From contig CM056554.1 in assembly GCA_029721515.1 (NCBI GenBank), positions 26,270,236 to 26,334,235 on the forward strand: a stretch of DNA of 64,000 nt, read 5' to 3'. This stretch comes from Synanceia verrucosa. Taxonomy: Eukaryota > Chordata > Actinopteri > Perciformes > Synanceiidae. Shown one piece after another: positions 45,545 through 56,446 of the stretch. A program made the position numbers and the translations under genes. The notes beneath the pieces were generated by a model that worked only from the letters and a program-made list of their open reading frames with translations, did no database searches and was not told where the DNA came from. How positions within the stretch are numbered: position 1 is the first letter of the stretch; each line of letters begins with the position of its first letter.

Positions 45545-45747
45545 TAAAACAGTGGTGTTGTTCATTCAATGTGTTTTTTTTCATTACATGAGTTGAAAAT
45601 TATAAATTTACTCATTTAAACTAAGCCGTCTAGTTTATGGTTATAGCTCAAAAGATTTCTTTTAAATTTGAGTATAATGTAAACTGGTAAATTGGCAATG
45701 AACTGAAATTATTCACTTGGATCAAGTGGATTTTATTAGATTGAGTG

Positions 45748-46043
45748 CAGTTTGCGCATGCGCAGTGTCGTAAATTTCCAGAAGACTGATTTTGCCGCGC
45801 ATTTCCGAGGACTTGGAAGAAGGAGCTACATCTACGGGTAAGTAAAAAAATGAACTTTACATTAACCTTACAATAAAGTTAGTATATGGGCTTTCTACCA
45901 TCAAACTGTATATAATTCTGGCATTGACTGGACGTGATATTACTTTCGGCAGTCAGCACAGGGAGGTGGGGTCGCAGGACGAAGCAAGAGCAAGAGACGC
46001 AGACGGCGCGGAGACACCGGGTAGACAGATTATTGTTGTAAGG
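45748..46043 (+). promoter_or_regulatory. Promoter-like block with NRF1 palindrome and leader exons
   Basis: TGCGCATGCGCA at about 45753-45764 is a consensus NRF1 site, a core element of many vertebrate CpG-type promoters. Downstream, an exon-like segment ends CTACGG then gtaagt near 45838, and a second exon-like segment (about 45958-46041) ends TTGTAAG then gtaaga. This arrangement suggests a transcription start near 45770 with noncoding leader exons for the transposon genes. Splicing is inferred from sites only. Confidence 0.5.
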
Positions 46044-46816
46044 TAAGACATAGGCGCATAGAAATAGGCGCTAACTCCGATTAACTCAGTGTGGTGTGTT
46101 TAAACACGGTAGTCACAACATGACTGTTCTAATTTGAAGCTTGTATGTGTCGGTGAGTGGCTAATATTTAGCTAACGCTATGCTAGTGAGAGCTAATGCG
46201 AAGGAAATTAGCATGACCTTGTAGCAGGGCTGGTCATCACGTTATTTTTCGTAATGCGCTGTGGGCTTTGAAGAGCCGTTTGCAAGTCAGCTCTTTTTAG
46301 TAACTTGCCATCAATAAACACCAGAGCACTAGTGCTTATCTTCACCATCATAGACGTTTATACATAGGCGCCTCACTGAGCGAGTAGGCCCGTAGCTTCG
46401 ATACGTTAGCGTGTCCGCCACCTTCCACGGGAGCGCGCACGGCCCTCCAAAGTCGTGTCGCTATGTTTAGACACGTCTCCAGCTGTTTTTATCTGGATCA
46501 AACAGTCTCAGTCAGCAAATACACGTAACTTTATGTCGTTAGCAATAGCAAAGGGATGTCTTTGTGGAGCTTTATGGCTTCATTTAACCAAATGATAACA
46601 AGTGTGGCAACGGAAGTGTTTATTATGTAAACGGGCATATTATCATGGGACAATAGACAACTAGTCTCAGCTTTGTCTAATATCAGTGTTTAATTTTGAA
46701 GCTAGTCTATAATAAACCCACTTTATATGATGGATTATATGTAAACTAAAGAATATATATCTGTTCTGCATTTATGACTCTTCATTATACTGTCATTGAA
46801 AAGTTTTTCTGTCTAC
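46044..46816. other. Transposon interior, no coding signal
   Basis: Within the CACTG element, presumably intron. Nothing recognisable. Confidence 0.5.
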
Positions 46817-46984
46817 AAATTACATGATATTATTGATGGGGATGATATTTGTTAGATTAGAGCCCACTTCAGTCTTTTTTACCAGCTGATATTACTGTAA
46901 ATGTCATCTTAATTCACCTGCCAAAAAGTGATTGCTGCTGCTAATCTAATAAATATCATCCCCATCAATGATATCATGTCATTT
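46817..46984. repeat. Inverted repeat, hairpin-forming
   Basis: Two arms of about 44 bp (46817-46860 and 46941-46984), inverse of each other with about three mismatches, separated by 80 bp. The arms contain ATTGATGGGGATGATATTT. It may be a very short MITE inserted in the CACTG element. No target duplication was seen. Confidence 0.75.
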
Positions 46985-46992
46985 ACGTACGT

Positions 46993-47014
46993 ACACACAC
47001 ACACACACACACAC
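46993..47014. repeat. CA microsatellite
   Basis: About eleven AC units directly to the right of the hairpin repeat. Confidence 0.9.
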
Positions 47015-47757
47015 AGGATCATCATATTGCCATCCTTCTACTTCACCGGTATGGCTGTAAATTAAAAACATACACCAGTATACTTCAGGCGGGCGGTTAC
47101 ATGATGCAACAGCTTGTTGTTTGTGGTCAGATGCATCTTATAATGTGAGAGTAGCAAAAAATGATGTTTTCTCGAAAGAGATTTTGTGCTGATAATTTTG
47201 ATTGCTTAATGTTTAAAAAACATCAGGGAATGTCAACAATCAATTGTATGAAAATGTCCTCAGAATCCAGGTGCCTGTGCTGCAACACATCAAACACAAC
47301 TGATTTTAAGTAATCTCTTATCAGTATAAGTGCATTTTTGTGCATTTGTTTTATTTACCTGCCTCTTGCTTTCAGTGTTATTAGCCATAATGTTGTAAGG
47401 CTCAGCTAACACTGGTGTTACTGTAATGTTAGTTTGCTGCACCGTAATGGCAATTAGAAATGCACCAATATGATAGCCAGCTACAACCCCATATGGTAAT
47501 CAATTTATGTTCAGTTTTTATTTATCCAACAAATGTTAGCTATTAAAATCGTGCACAGTAAGAATTTCAGACATTGAATTTTTATTTTTTTTTAACTTCA
47601 AGGTAGCAGCCACCAGTTCCATAGACTTTGTGCTGTGCAACGGGTTTGGAAATTCCTCTCAATTGCTTATGGTAAGTTCTGTGTATAATATCATGAGGAC
47701 ATATATGATAATACTTAAAGCCCTCTTCTCATCTCACATTTCCTCAGTTATCCATTC

Positions 47758-50383
47758 ATGTGGAAATATAAAGACTGTGACCATTCATACTCGAGAAGAT
47801 CTGACCTTCTGAAACGCTACATATTAATTCATCGACATTATGGTCGGGGCCATGTGCACCCCTGTACTTATGAAAATTGTCCATGCTTGTGCAAGACATG
47901 GAAAGCTTCATTGACCCATCTCAGCAAATCCCATCCTGCTAAGGAATCCAGTTTTTCACAGTATAAGTGTGACCTTTGCGACAACAATGAACTTTTCACT
48001 GAGGCAGAGTATTTTCGTCATATTGGGAAACATTTGAAAAACAATGAATTTGTCAAATGCATGTTTGCTGGTTGCTCTTACCAAACAAATCTTTATGGTG
48101 CTTTCCAATCTCACAAATGGAGACAACATACTCCCCATGCAATTAATGATTTAAAGACAGGGATTGTCAGTGGACAAGATGATTTTCCTGCTATTGTTGA
48201 ATCATTTGAAAGAGGCACCACTGAACAGTCAGATGATGCTTTACCATCTGAAGAACTGTCTGAGGAATCGACAAATCTGACAAAGGCAATTGAACTAAAA
48301 TTAGACTCTGTGTTACTGAAGTTAGAAAACTGTTTTCTGGTGCAGCTGTCAATGAACTACTTGAAGAGCTACAATATTTGATTGGTACTGCTTCTATGTC
48401 TTAGAAGATAACAATTGTGGAGTTGATGAATCTGTTGTGAAATAGTTAGCTACTATACTTTGCACATCGAATCCCATTCAAGCTGCTATAGGAGGTGGTG
48501 GTCCACTGTCAACCACTTGGAAGCGAAAGGGATACTATAGAAAAAACTTCAACGTTGTGGAACCAGTTGAGTATGTTTTAGACTGAAAGAATAGAAAGTC
48601 TTTTCAGTATATACCTTTGTTAAAATCCCTGCGGCAACTTCTGGAATTGTGAAGCTGTGTTAAATAAGGCTGTAAATTTGAAAGAAAAATATCAGCCAGT
48701 GGAGAGTGACAAACAAGTATACAGATACTTTTGGGATGGACTTCTCTTTAAAAGAAATGATATTCTCTTAAAAGAGTGTGCAATTTCTTTGATTTTGTAT
48801 GTTGATGAATATGAAATATGCAATCCTCTTGGTACGTCACGTAAAAAACACAAAATCTTTGCTTTGTATTGGATTTTAGGCAATCTTCCACCTGGTTGTC
48901 ACTCCTTGCTGTCCTCTATCCATCTAGCTGCATTAATCAATAGCAATGATGTCAAGATCCATGGTTATAACAAAGTGTTAGAGCCTTTGCTGATCTAATA
49001 ATGTTGAAACAACATGGGATTTTTGTGGATAGGTTGAGGAAAACTTTAAAAGGCATATTGCAGTGTGTTGTTGCTGACAACCTTGGCGCACATGGTATTG
49101 CTGGCTTTGTTGAGAGTTTTTTCTGGCAGATATGTTTGCAGGTTTTGTACGGCAGATAGCTCAGAAACTGAGGACAAAGAATTTGCTGCTGGAGTTTTCT
49201 CTCGTAGAACTGAAGAGATTCACGCAAATCATTTGAAAACCATTGAGGAAAATTCTTTGAACAACTGTTATGGTGTTAAGAGTAAATATATTCTGTCAGA
49301 AAAACTTTGCCATTTCAATGTTACTTCTGGGTTTCCTCTGGACATTGTTCATGATTTATTTGAGGGAATAGTTCCTGTTGAAATAGCACTCTGTCTGACT
49401 GTACTCATTTCCAAAAAGTATTTCAATTTGGACACTCTGAACAAGTCAATTGAAGATTTTCCTTTTAAATGGACTGATAAAACAGATCGGCCCCATCCTG
49501 TTCCTCCAACCTATACATCTAAGAAAACTATTGGTGGAAATGCACACGAGAATTGGAGTTTGATGAGATTTTTTCCATTAATTCTCGGACACAAAGTGCC
49601 CACTGATGAACCAGCCTGGCAACTCCTTGCTGACTTGAAGGACATTGTGGAATTTGTTGTTTGTCCAGTTCATATGCAGGAATCAATTGCATTTTTGAAC
49701 TTCAAGATCTCTGAACACAGAGTTAGATTCAAGGAAGTTTTCCCTGAGTCAAACTTGAGGCCTAAACACCATTTAATAGAACATTACCCTCTGTTAATCT
49801 GTGAGTTTGGACCATTGGTTGCGCTATGGACTATGCGCTTCGAAGCAAAGCACAGTTTCTTCAAAAGAGTTGTGCGGCGTTCACCCTGCTTCAAAAATGT
49901 TCTTCAGTCCTTGACAGTAAGACATCAGTTTCTCATGGTGCATCATCTTTACATGTGCAGCTTCCCCAAATCCCGCCTGGAGGTCTCAAATGTTTTAACT
50001 CTTCCCATTGACATTTTAAAAGAGGACATTGCATTTGCTATTAAGCAGAGGTATCCAAACTTGGATGGTGTGTGCTTGACAAAAAATGCTACAGTGGCCT
50101 GAACTACAGGAATGGGATGACATTTGCACGTGGCTCTTTGGCAGGACTGCCTGAATTTGCTAAAATAATCCAGATGATTGTGGTCAAGGAAACACTGACT
50201 TTTATTGTAAAAAAGCTCAGTGCATGGTACAGGGAACATTACAGAGCCTTCGAACTGACAACATGTCCTACAAAGAAGGTAGAACTTGTTACCCCAGCTG
50301 AATTGACAGATCCATAACCGTTGGCTGAATACACAGTTGGGAGAATGCGGCTCATAACTCTGAAAAGATACCAACACACATAA
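47758..50383 (+). pseudogene. EnSpm/CMC transposase with N-terminal zinc fingers, decayed
   Basis: The first frame (47758-48381) has four C2H2-like fingers: CDHSYSRRSDLLKRYILIH, CPCLCKTWKASLTHLSKSH, CDLCDNNELFTEAEYFRHIG and CMFAGCSYQTNLYG then HKWRQH. After frame changes and stops (48320-48640) the TNP2-like core begins: YVDEYEICNPLGTSRKKHK, YWILGNLPPG (48657-48998), then ADNLGAHG near 49074. After a shift in a T run near 49118 follows CRFCTADSS, PLDIVHDLFEGIVPVE, TIGGNAHENWSLMRFFPLI and RPKHHLIEHYPLL, with LWTMRFEAKHSFFK. A C-terminal part (50103-50383) follows a TGA at 50100-50102 and contains a further TAA at 50315-50317. The coding start suggested by 49065 is a frame artefact. It is inactive as read. 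Confidence 0.82.
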
Positions 50384-50563
50384 GGTCAGTCTTCAAGTGA
50401 AACACAACAAAACATGAATTTTAAAGATCCCATGTCATGCTTGTTTTACATTTTATTCTCAGATTGTAGAGTGTGTACACTTAGATTTAATTTGGAAAAT
50501 ATTGATTGATTTTTGTCTTCTTTTTTTATAATGGTCAGATTTCACAATAGTCTCATCCATGAC

Positions 50564-51222
50564 TAGAGCTGTGCGACATGGGCAAAATTGTATATCCCGA
50601 TACAGCCAATTTTATATCCCAATAATGATATATAGACAATAAAGGATTTTTTTTCTAATATAATGTTACTGGTAATGGTATTTCCACTCTCCTCCATCTC
50701 CTCTGTGGTATAATCAGTGTTATTCCCAACATGCTTTTATTCTGAAGGCTTACTTGAGAGCGACTGGAAGTCCACCTATGTTTGCGCTGTACTTTTACTA
50801 TGCAGTTTGGCTGGTAATAAAGATGTGTTTTAAGTGCTAATAATAATAACTTGCCTCAGGAATCATTCACATCCTCCATGCTGATTGATCTCTGTTCACT
50901 CCCGAGCTACAATTTTTGTTTTGATTTTTTTGCTCCTGAGCTACAACTGCCACAAACCAAGCCTTCATGCCATCATGTCTATGCTTCATACAATAAACAT
51001 TTTTGAACTCTCATGCATTTGGATTATCCAGCTGTCATTCTGACGTAGAGTTGTTCTGTACATGGTGTATCTAAACCATAATTAAAGTAACGTCAGCATA
51101 GCAACAGAGCTACCCAAGTAGCCTACACGTTAAAATTCCGATATAAACAACAGTGGCTGATATTACACGGTAGACGTTTTTATACCTCACTAAGATAAAT
51201 ATTTTAACATCGCACAACTCTA
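50564..51222. mobile_element. MITE-like element with TAGAG ends
   Basis: It starts TAGAGCTGTGCGACATGGGC and ends with the inverse of TAGAGTTGTGCGATGTT, giving inverted ends of about 17 bp with two or three mismatches. The interior is noncoding and AT-rich. No 8-bp flanking duplication is visible. TA occurs at both edges. The class (hAT or TA-targeting) is unresolved. Confidence 0.55.
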
Positions 51223-51629
51223 AAATATGTTGTACTAACCTCTCGCTTGCTTTGTCTCCCCCTCTTTCGCTCTCTTTGACCCTCTCTCCCTTTTTCCCAC
51301 TGTTTTCCTGTCTTTTTGTACATTTGTCTTTCTTCTCTCTGGCTCTCTCTCTTTTAACCTGTCTTTCGTCTGTCTTTGTTTTTCTTGTATTCTTGTAAAT
51401 CTTTCTATGTCTGTTTCTCTTTTCCTGTCTATCTACGTCTCTCTTGTTATCTCAGAGCGCAAATGGCAGGAATTGCATCCATTCGATTGCTGGTCATCTT
51501 GAACGAAGACAACAGTGTAAGAATGAAGAAGAAGAAGAATTCCTTTAATGAGGGAAATTACATTTTTTCACTCTGTTAGTATATTTTTCAGTTGCACATT
51601 ACACACACAAGTTATGAAACTTATGAAAC

Positions 51630-51816
51630 CCCTTATCCAGGCGCCCCGAGCAGTTGGGGGTTCGGTGCCTTGCTCAAGGGCACCTCAGCAGTGCCCAGGA
51701 GGAAGAACTGGCACCTCTCCAGCTACCAGTCCACATTTTTGGTCCAACCTGGACTTGAACTGGCGACCCTCCGATTCCCAGCTCAAGTCACTACAGACTG
51801 AGCTACTGCTGCCCCA
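51630..51816 (-). mobile_element. tRNA-related SINE next to an exon boundary
   Basis: On the minus strand it begins GGGGCAGCAGTAGCTCAGTC near 51816, with an A-box-like element, and has a B box (AGTTCAAGTCC) near 51755-51765. It continues through GAGGTGCCCTTGAGCAAGGC toward about 51630. This is a widespread teleost sequence. It lies at the 3' end of the first intron of the second gene and directly abuts exon 2, where a splice acceptor would be expected. Confidence 0.7.
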
Positions 51817-52784
51817 ATGGAACTACACAATGGAGTTCCCAACTCAGTGGGAGAACTTACTGAGGAGGTCAAGAATGCATGCGGATTAAAAGGATACATA
51901 AGGCTGCAGTACCAGGACACTGATTTTGGTAACATATTTGTGAATCTGACCTCCACAACTCCAATTAAGGATCTTGCTGTTCTCAAAGTTGTCCAGTTGG
52001 ACCCAGATAAAAATATCATCCTGTACCCAGTTGATCCCCAACTGAGTAGCATCTCCTCATCTGCTCTGGAAAGTGATGATTCCTCACTATCTTCACGTAC
52101 AGATGACACAATATTGCTTAGCAGCCCTTCCCCAGACTCACTCAGGACACAGCAGTGGCCAAAAGAATTCCTGATCCCACGCTTCTCCTATGACACAGAA
52201 TGTCAACTGCAGAAGGGAAATGCAGAGTACACAAGCAGCAAAACAAGACTCAGACTGAGCTCAAAAATGCTATCAGACATATTGGAGAAACTGGCTGAAA
52301 GCATCTACACATATAAAGCCTACCCTACAGATGTCGACTTCAGTGATGTTGCTGAGGCACTGACACAGAAGCACCCTTGCCTGAGAGAACCAGGTGCTTT
52401 CAATCAGAGTTATGGTTGGAAATGCAGGATCAAAATAAAAATGGCCAACTACCGTACTCAACTAAATGCACATGGAACATCTGCTGAAATCCAATTGAAT
52501 TCTTTGAAGTCAAAGTCTCAAGAAGATGCCTACCCTGCAAAGAATGTGAAAAGATCTAGAAGATCTGAAGTCAATCATTTTCCACCCTTGCCGACTAGTG
52601 AGACTCCAGAAAGCCTGGAACAAGACAGGATTTCCCTTTTGGCAGAACTGAAGAAAAAAACAATAGACAAGCTATGGAACATATGATGGCCAAGACATTT
52701 GGATACCGGAGACAAGAGATCGTGCACAAGCAGCCAAGTGAAGACATCTTGGAGAGATGGCCTGCACTTTTTCAGATCGAAGAG

Positions 52785-53156
52785 GTATAGTATTAGATGA
52801 AGGCACATCAGAACCACTAGTCATTCAGATTTTGTTAGTATTTGTTTCTTATTTTTTGAGGAAATAATTTGATTAGACTGTATTGGTGACTGAATTTTGT
52901 GTTTCTGTGGTGAAGGTGACATGCAAAATTCAGAAGACTATGTATGATTGGGTTTTTCTGCAGGAAAATGTGCAGCCACCACTTCAAAATTTATAAAATA
53001 TAAAACTAAAACCCCCAAATATCTCTCTCTCTCTACATGTGTATATATATATATATATATATCTTGATGTTCACAAATTCCAAGTGAAAATACTTAAATT
53101 GTCAAGCTCTTACATATGTTACACATTTTGCTTTCATTTTCAATTTTTTATTAAAA
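52785..53156. other. Intron-like sequence with a TA microsatellite
   Basis: Presumed intron of the second CACTG-element gene. A TA repeat lies at 53041-53062; nothing else was recognised. Confidence 0.5.
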
Positions 53157-53161
53157 TTTTC

Positions 53162-54094
53162 TGACAGGGATCCATGCCAAGGAACCCAGACGCACGACTC
53201 ACAGACAGGATTACAGTTCTCACAAGAGTCTTTATTGGAATTGACAGGATAATCAAGCAGGGAGGTGGAGCACAGCCACGCGCCACCTGGCAGGTGGAGG
53301 CGCGCGTCCGGGGAATCCCTACTCTCTCTACACTCGACTATTAACTGGGGGAAAAACAAACCCACTCTCAAAGCCGAGAGGGGAAAACAGTTAGCGTTAC
53401 CTGCAAAAGAAAAAGGGGAATGCTAGCTGGGTAAGGCTGTGAAACGTTAAAGCACTAAGCACACTAACCGGAAAAATGGAGGGAAACTAACAAAGGGCAC
53501 TACGAAGGGAATGGAGGGCTACTAGGATGAGGGAAAACTATAGAAAATAAACGGGGCACCTACAACTCTACACAAGAGGAGGGAATAATAACAAGCAGGG
53601 AGAAACTAACAAATAAACACAAAAACACAAGGATCTACTCCGAGGAGGATTCTTCTTGTGGGCAAAGGGGCACGGGGCCTACAACAAAAACTATAGCAAC
53701 AACTATGATTTACTCCTAAGAGGATTCTTCTAGTGAAAACAAAAATACAGGCTATCAAAATTACAAACAAAAATTACCACTGGAAGCAAGAGGAAGCTGG
53801 AAATCGTGGAAGGCAAACGAGGGAGTGAGGAACACATGGATGCAGGGAACATGACGATCACACAACGAGACAAGGGAAGACAGGACTATTTATACATGAG
53901 GTGATGGGGAACAGGTGGAGACAATTAGGGCGGGGTCAGACAATCACAAAACGCGGGAAACAGGAGGAAGGGGAAGTGTGCATCTAAAACGAGAGGGAAC
54001 ATTTAGTTATTTCAAAATAAAACAGGAAATGACAAGACAACATGTATGCACGGGACAAAAATGGTTAACTCAAACAGACAGACGGATCATGACA
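53162..54094 (-). mobile_element. Solo Gypsy LTR
   Basis: 933 bp with TG...CA termini (TGACAGGGATCC at 53162 and ATCATGACA ending 54094), flanked by a 5-bp duplication TTTTC (53157-53161 and 54095-54099). In reverse orientation it begins TGTCATGATCC and shares blocks with the chromovirus LTR at 3077, for example GTCATTTCCTGTTTTATTTT and a GTGATTGTCTG block followed by CCCCGCC. It is therefore a related family. No internal coding sequence remains, so it arose by recombination between two LTRs. It lies in an intron of the second CACTG-element gene. Confidence 0.88.
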
Positions 54095-54970
54095 TTTTCA
54101 TTCTTTTAAAACAGTAATTGTGAAATACTACAAAACTGTGGGGTCTTCTGATGTGGTTATACCAGGAACAACAATCCAAGAACACAATGAGCAATTATAA
54201 ACTGGAGGATTCAATTTTATTTAAGTAAAAACTTCAGCTGCCTTTTATAATTAAAACTTTCAGCTTCAATTAAAAAAATGTGGTTTCTTGGTCTGATCGA
54301 TTTGTACAATTGTAATCAACACAAAACATCTGTATTATGGCAGTTTACATGCTGGATCCTTTGTAAAAAATCACTTCCTACTCTCATCTGCAGTTCACAG
54401 CATAATGTCATCTGAAAAATTCCTACTTTTCCAGTAAAATACATTTCTTAAATTCCTGTATGGGGAAGCAGCCAATTAATTTGATGTGACCCCCTGACCT
54501 TTGACCTAGTGACACCATGATTTTAAACTGAGAACTTGTTTCTTTCATCTATCCAGTGAAATGTTCAATATGCAGAAAAGTAGAGAGACTTGTCCATGGT
54601 CTTCTCTCTACAGTATATTCTTACAATTGTCCCTGCGTTGCTTTTTTGTGTGTGAGTGCAGGATGTGCAGAACATGAGGCTGATCAACATACAAGCGTGG
54701 CAATATTTGTCACTGAGAGAGACAATCTTTTCCACCCATCCAAAGACATCAAGATCGTCATCAATGGAACAGAGGTCCTCAACGAGGTGCCTTCGCTCAC
54801 AACAGCTGTTGATATGTTCTTTGGGCTCATATATGCGCTGAATAGACAATATTCCCAAAAAACTGCAGTACACTTTTGAATTTGTGTAAAAAATCCTGAT
54901 GGACCTCGGTAGGAGAAAGATGTCCTCTAAAATTCACAGACTGAAAACCCAGCTCTACAACCCAGAGTAG

Positions 54971-55579
54971 GCAGTGTGATGAAAAGTGGGGTGTGATTTA
55001 CCTTATTTGGCCTGCAGTGTTTGCCATTTCAGTGTTTGATGGTTCCTTCATGTCTGATCAACCAGTACTTCAGCTCACAAGCTGAACGTTTTCTGTTTCC
55101 AAAATATTTCTTCTGTTTTCTACAAAACTCAAAGAGCCTCTCTGCAGACCAATGTTGCAAAGTAACCACGTACACATTTCTTGTGTCTCACTTTTAAATG
55201 CTGCTTTCTCCTTCTACTCAACTACGTTCATCTGACAGCTGTAGTTTTATCATTAAAATTCTGCCAAGAAAACACATTGTTTGTATATAGTGGGGAATTA
55301 AAATTTGCTCCACCAACATGTTAATGTTATAGCAATGGTTAAGTAAATGATAGCATTACAATGGAAACACTTTTTGATACTAATGTTTTTCATATGTATG
55401 GTAAAATGTTAAATCCAGTATCATATTTACAAAAGAATCTTTATCTTTAAAATCTCTGAGTATGCAACACTGACTAAGAAAAACTGACACAAGCAAATGA
55501 GAATATTCTGAGAAATCAAGGTGGATAACATTTTTGGCACAAAAAAGAGGACTAGTGTGAGAACACATTAAGTTCAGTG
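54971..55579. other. Transposon interior, no coding signal
   Basis: Right part of the CACTG element; AT-rich and nothing recognised. Confidence 0.5.
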
Positions 55580-55996
55580 TTAATCCAGTTTCTTCTTTCT
55601 TAGAACCTGCACCTGCTCAATTTGAGATATTTTCTTTGTTTGAGGGTTTTGAGCTTGTGTTGGACGATTACTCACTTGTAGCGTTTTCCCTGCAGCAGTA
55701 CGGCCCAGCTGACTTTGTGGTTTGTTTTTGACTTTGTTGTGATTTTCATCCAGACACTGACTGTTTTGAAGGGGTAAAAATCCTGTTAAAATAGCTTGCT
55801 GTGGCTGCATTACTTCATGTCTTCTGAAGATGCTCATGACATTGTAGTCACAGACAAAAGTCACCAAAGTTTTAAAGAGGAAAGTCCATTTCTTTTTTAA
55901 CAATTTGGACCTTATTTCTGTGATAAAATACTGCCATTTATTCACCCATTTCACAATTGTATACAATTTATGCAAGGACTGTTCATCTTTATACAT
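55580..55996 (-). CDS. Uncharacterised open frame in the CACTG element
   Basis: A 138-codon open frame on the minus strand. The N-terminal half is aromatic and basic (WVNKWQYFITEIRSKLLKKKW). The C-terminal half is Gln/Asn/Lys-rich (NRPTQAQNPQTKKISQIEQ) and ends in basic residues. No family motif, signal peptide or membrane segment is clear. It lies opposite in strand to the other genes of the element. It could be a real small gene of the transposon or a chance frame in AT-rich DNA. Confidence 0.2.
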   Translation of the reverse strand: MYKDEQSLHKLYTIVKWVNKWQYFITEIRSKLLKKKWTFLFKTLVTFVCDYNVMSIFRRHEVMQPQQAILTGFLPLQNSQCLDENHNKVKNKPQSQLGRTAAGKTLQVSNRPTQAQNPQTKKISQIEQVQVLRKKKLD

Positions 55997-56432
55997 TAAG
56001 AAAATGTATTAAAAAATGTTGATTTAAAAAAAATGTTCAATAAATAAAATGTACTTAAGGAGTGTGTTATGAGTATTGATCAAAATGTACTGAAAGCTAT
56101 TTTTCAAGATGCTATATTGAAGTTAGTGAAAACCATAATTTTTATTTGAGACACCTTAAAATAATTAGTTAACTTCAACCTTCTTAAGTGGTTTATATAA
56201 AGTTAAATATTTCTGGTTAAACTGAGCGTATCATTTACATCAAACCAATAAAGACAGCTTATTTATTTTAATTTAGTTCAACATGAAATAATTAATTTGG
56301 TCTAACTTCAGAAAATAGTTTGAATGGAATTAAAAAATAAATGCTAAACTGAATTAATTATTTACATTGAGTCAATGCTGAAAATTAGGTGTGATTGATT
56401 ACTTCAATTTTTTCAACTTTACCCAAGGTTTT
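55997..56432. other. Right subterminal region of the CACTG element
   Basis: AT-rich, with several TTTAA/TTAAACT-type short repeats (GTTAAAC, TAATTAATT, AATTAATTAT). Such subterminal repeats are typical transposase-binding regions of this superfamily, but I could not define a precise unit. Confidence 0.4.
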
Positions 56433-56444
56433 CTTTTTTCAGTG
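56433..56444. repeat. Right terminal inverted repeat of the CACTG element
   Basis: CTTTTTTCAGTG, inverse of 45533-45544, followed by the CA target copy. Confidence 0.8.
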
Positions 56445-56446
56445 CA

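Larger units (their letters stand above)
51455..54970 (+). pseudogene. Second gene of the CACTG element, non-transposase, broken
   Basis: Exon 1 (51455-51516) follows a long pyrimidine tract and CAG acceptor, starts at ATG 51463 (MAGIASIRLLVILNEDNS) and ends at donor gtaaga. Exon 2 (about 51817-52784) continues with NSVGELTEEVKNACGLKG and DTDFGNIFVNLTS, a ubiquitin-fold or PB1-like region. A Ser-rich linker (SSISSSALESDDSSLSS), WPKEFLIPRFSYDTE and a helical region (KHPCLREPG, NYRTQL) follow. A slip in an A7 run near 52655 precedes KTFGYRRQEIVH and donor gtatag at 52785. A last exon (54662-54970) has FVTERDNLFHPSKDIKIVI and FGLIYALNRQYS, a slip in an A6 run near 54857, then stop 54968-54970. 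Middle exons seem missing. I recall similar teleost predicted proteins, but function is unknown. Confidence 0.65.
45533..56444 (+). mobile_element. CACTG-ended EnSpm/CMC DNA transposon (10.9 kb)
   Basis: Terminal inverted repeats CACTGAAAAAAG (45533-45544) and its inverse (56433-56444), with a 2-bp target duplication CA (45531-45532 and 56445-56446). It contains a decayed gene with C2H2-like fingers followed by a TNP2-like transposase (47758-50383). A second multi-exon gene unrelated to the transposase follows (51455-54970), and noncoding exons and a promoter-like block lie at the left. CACTA/CACTG ends plus a TNP2-like protein place it in EnSpm/CMC. It hosts later insertions: a SINE, a MITE and a solo LTR. 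It interrupts an L2-type LINE. Confidence 0.85.

Noticed and set aside
46817..46984. CRISPR-like repeat
   Set aside because: Only two arms, in inverted orientation, in a eukaryotic context.
49065..49117. ATG at 49065 as start of the EnSpm transposase
   Set aside because: The frame before about 49118 is a shadow; the homologous sequence (ADNLGAHG) is in another frame until the T run near 49118.
51740..51816. A tRNA gene on the minus strand
   Set aside because: Same reasoning: tRNA-like promoter boxes in a longer SINE body, without a foldable tRNA.
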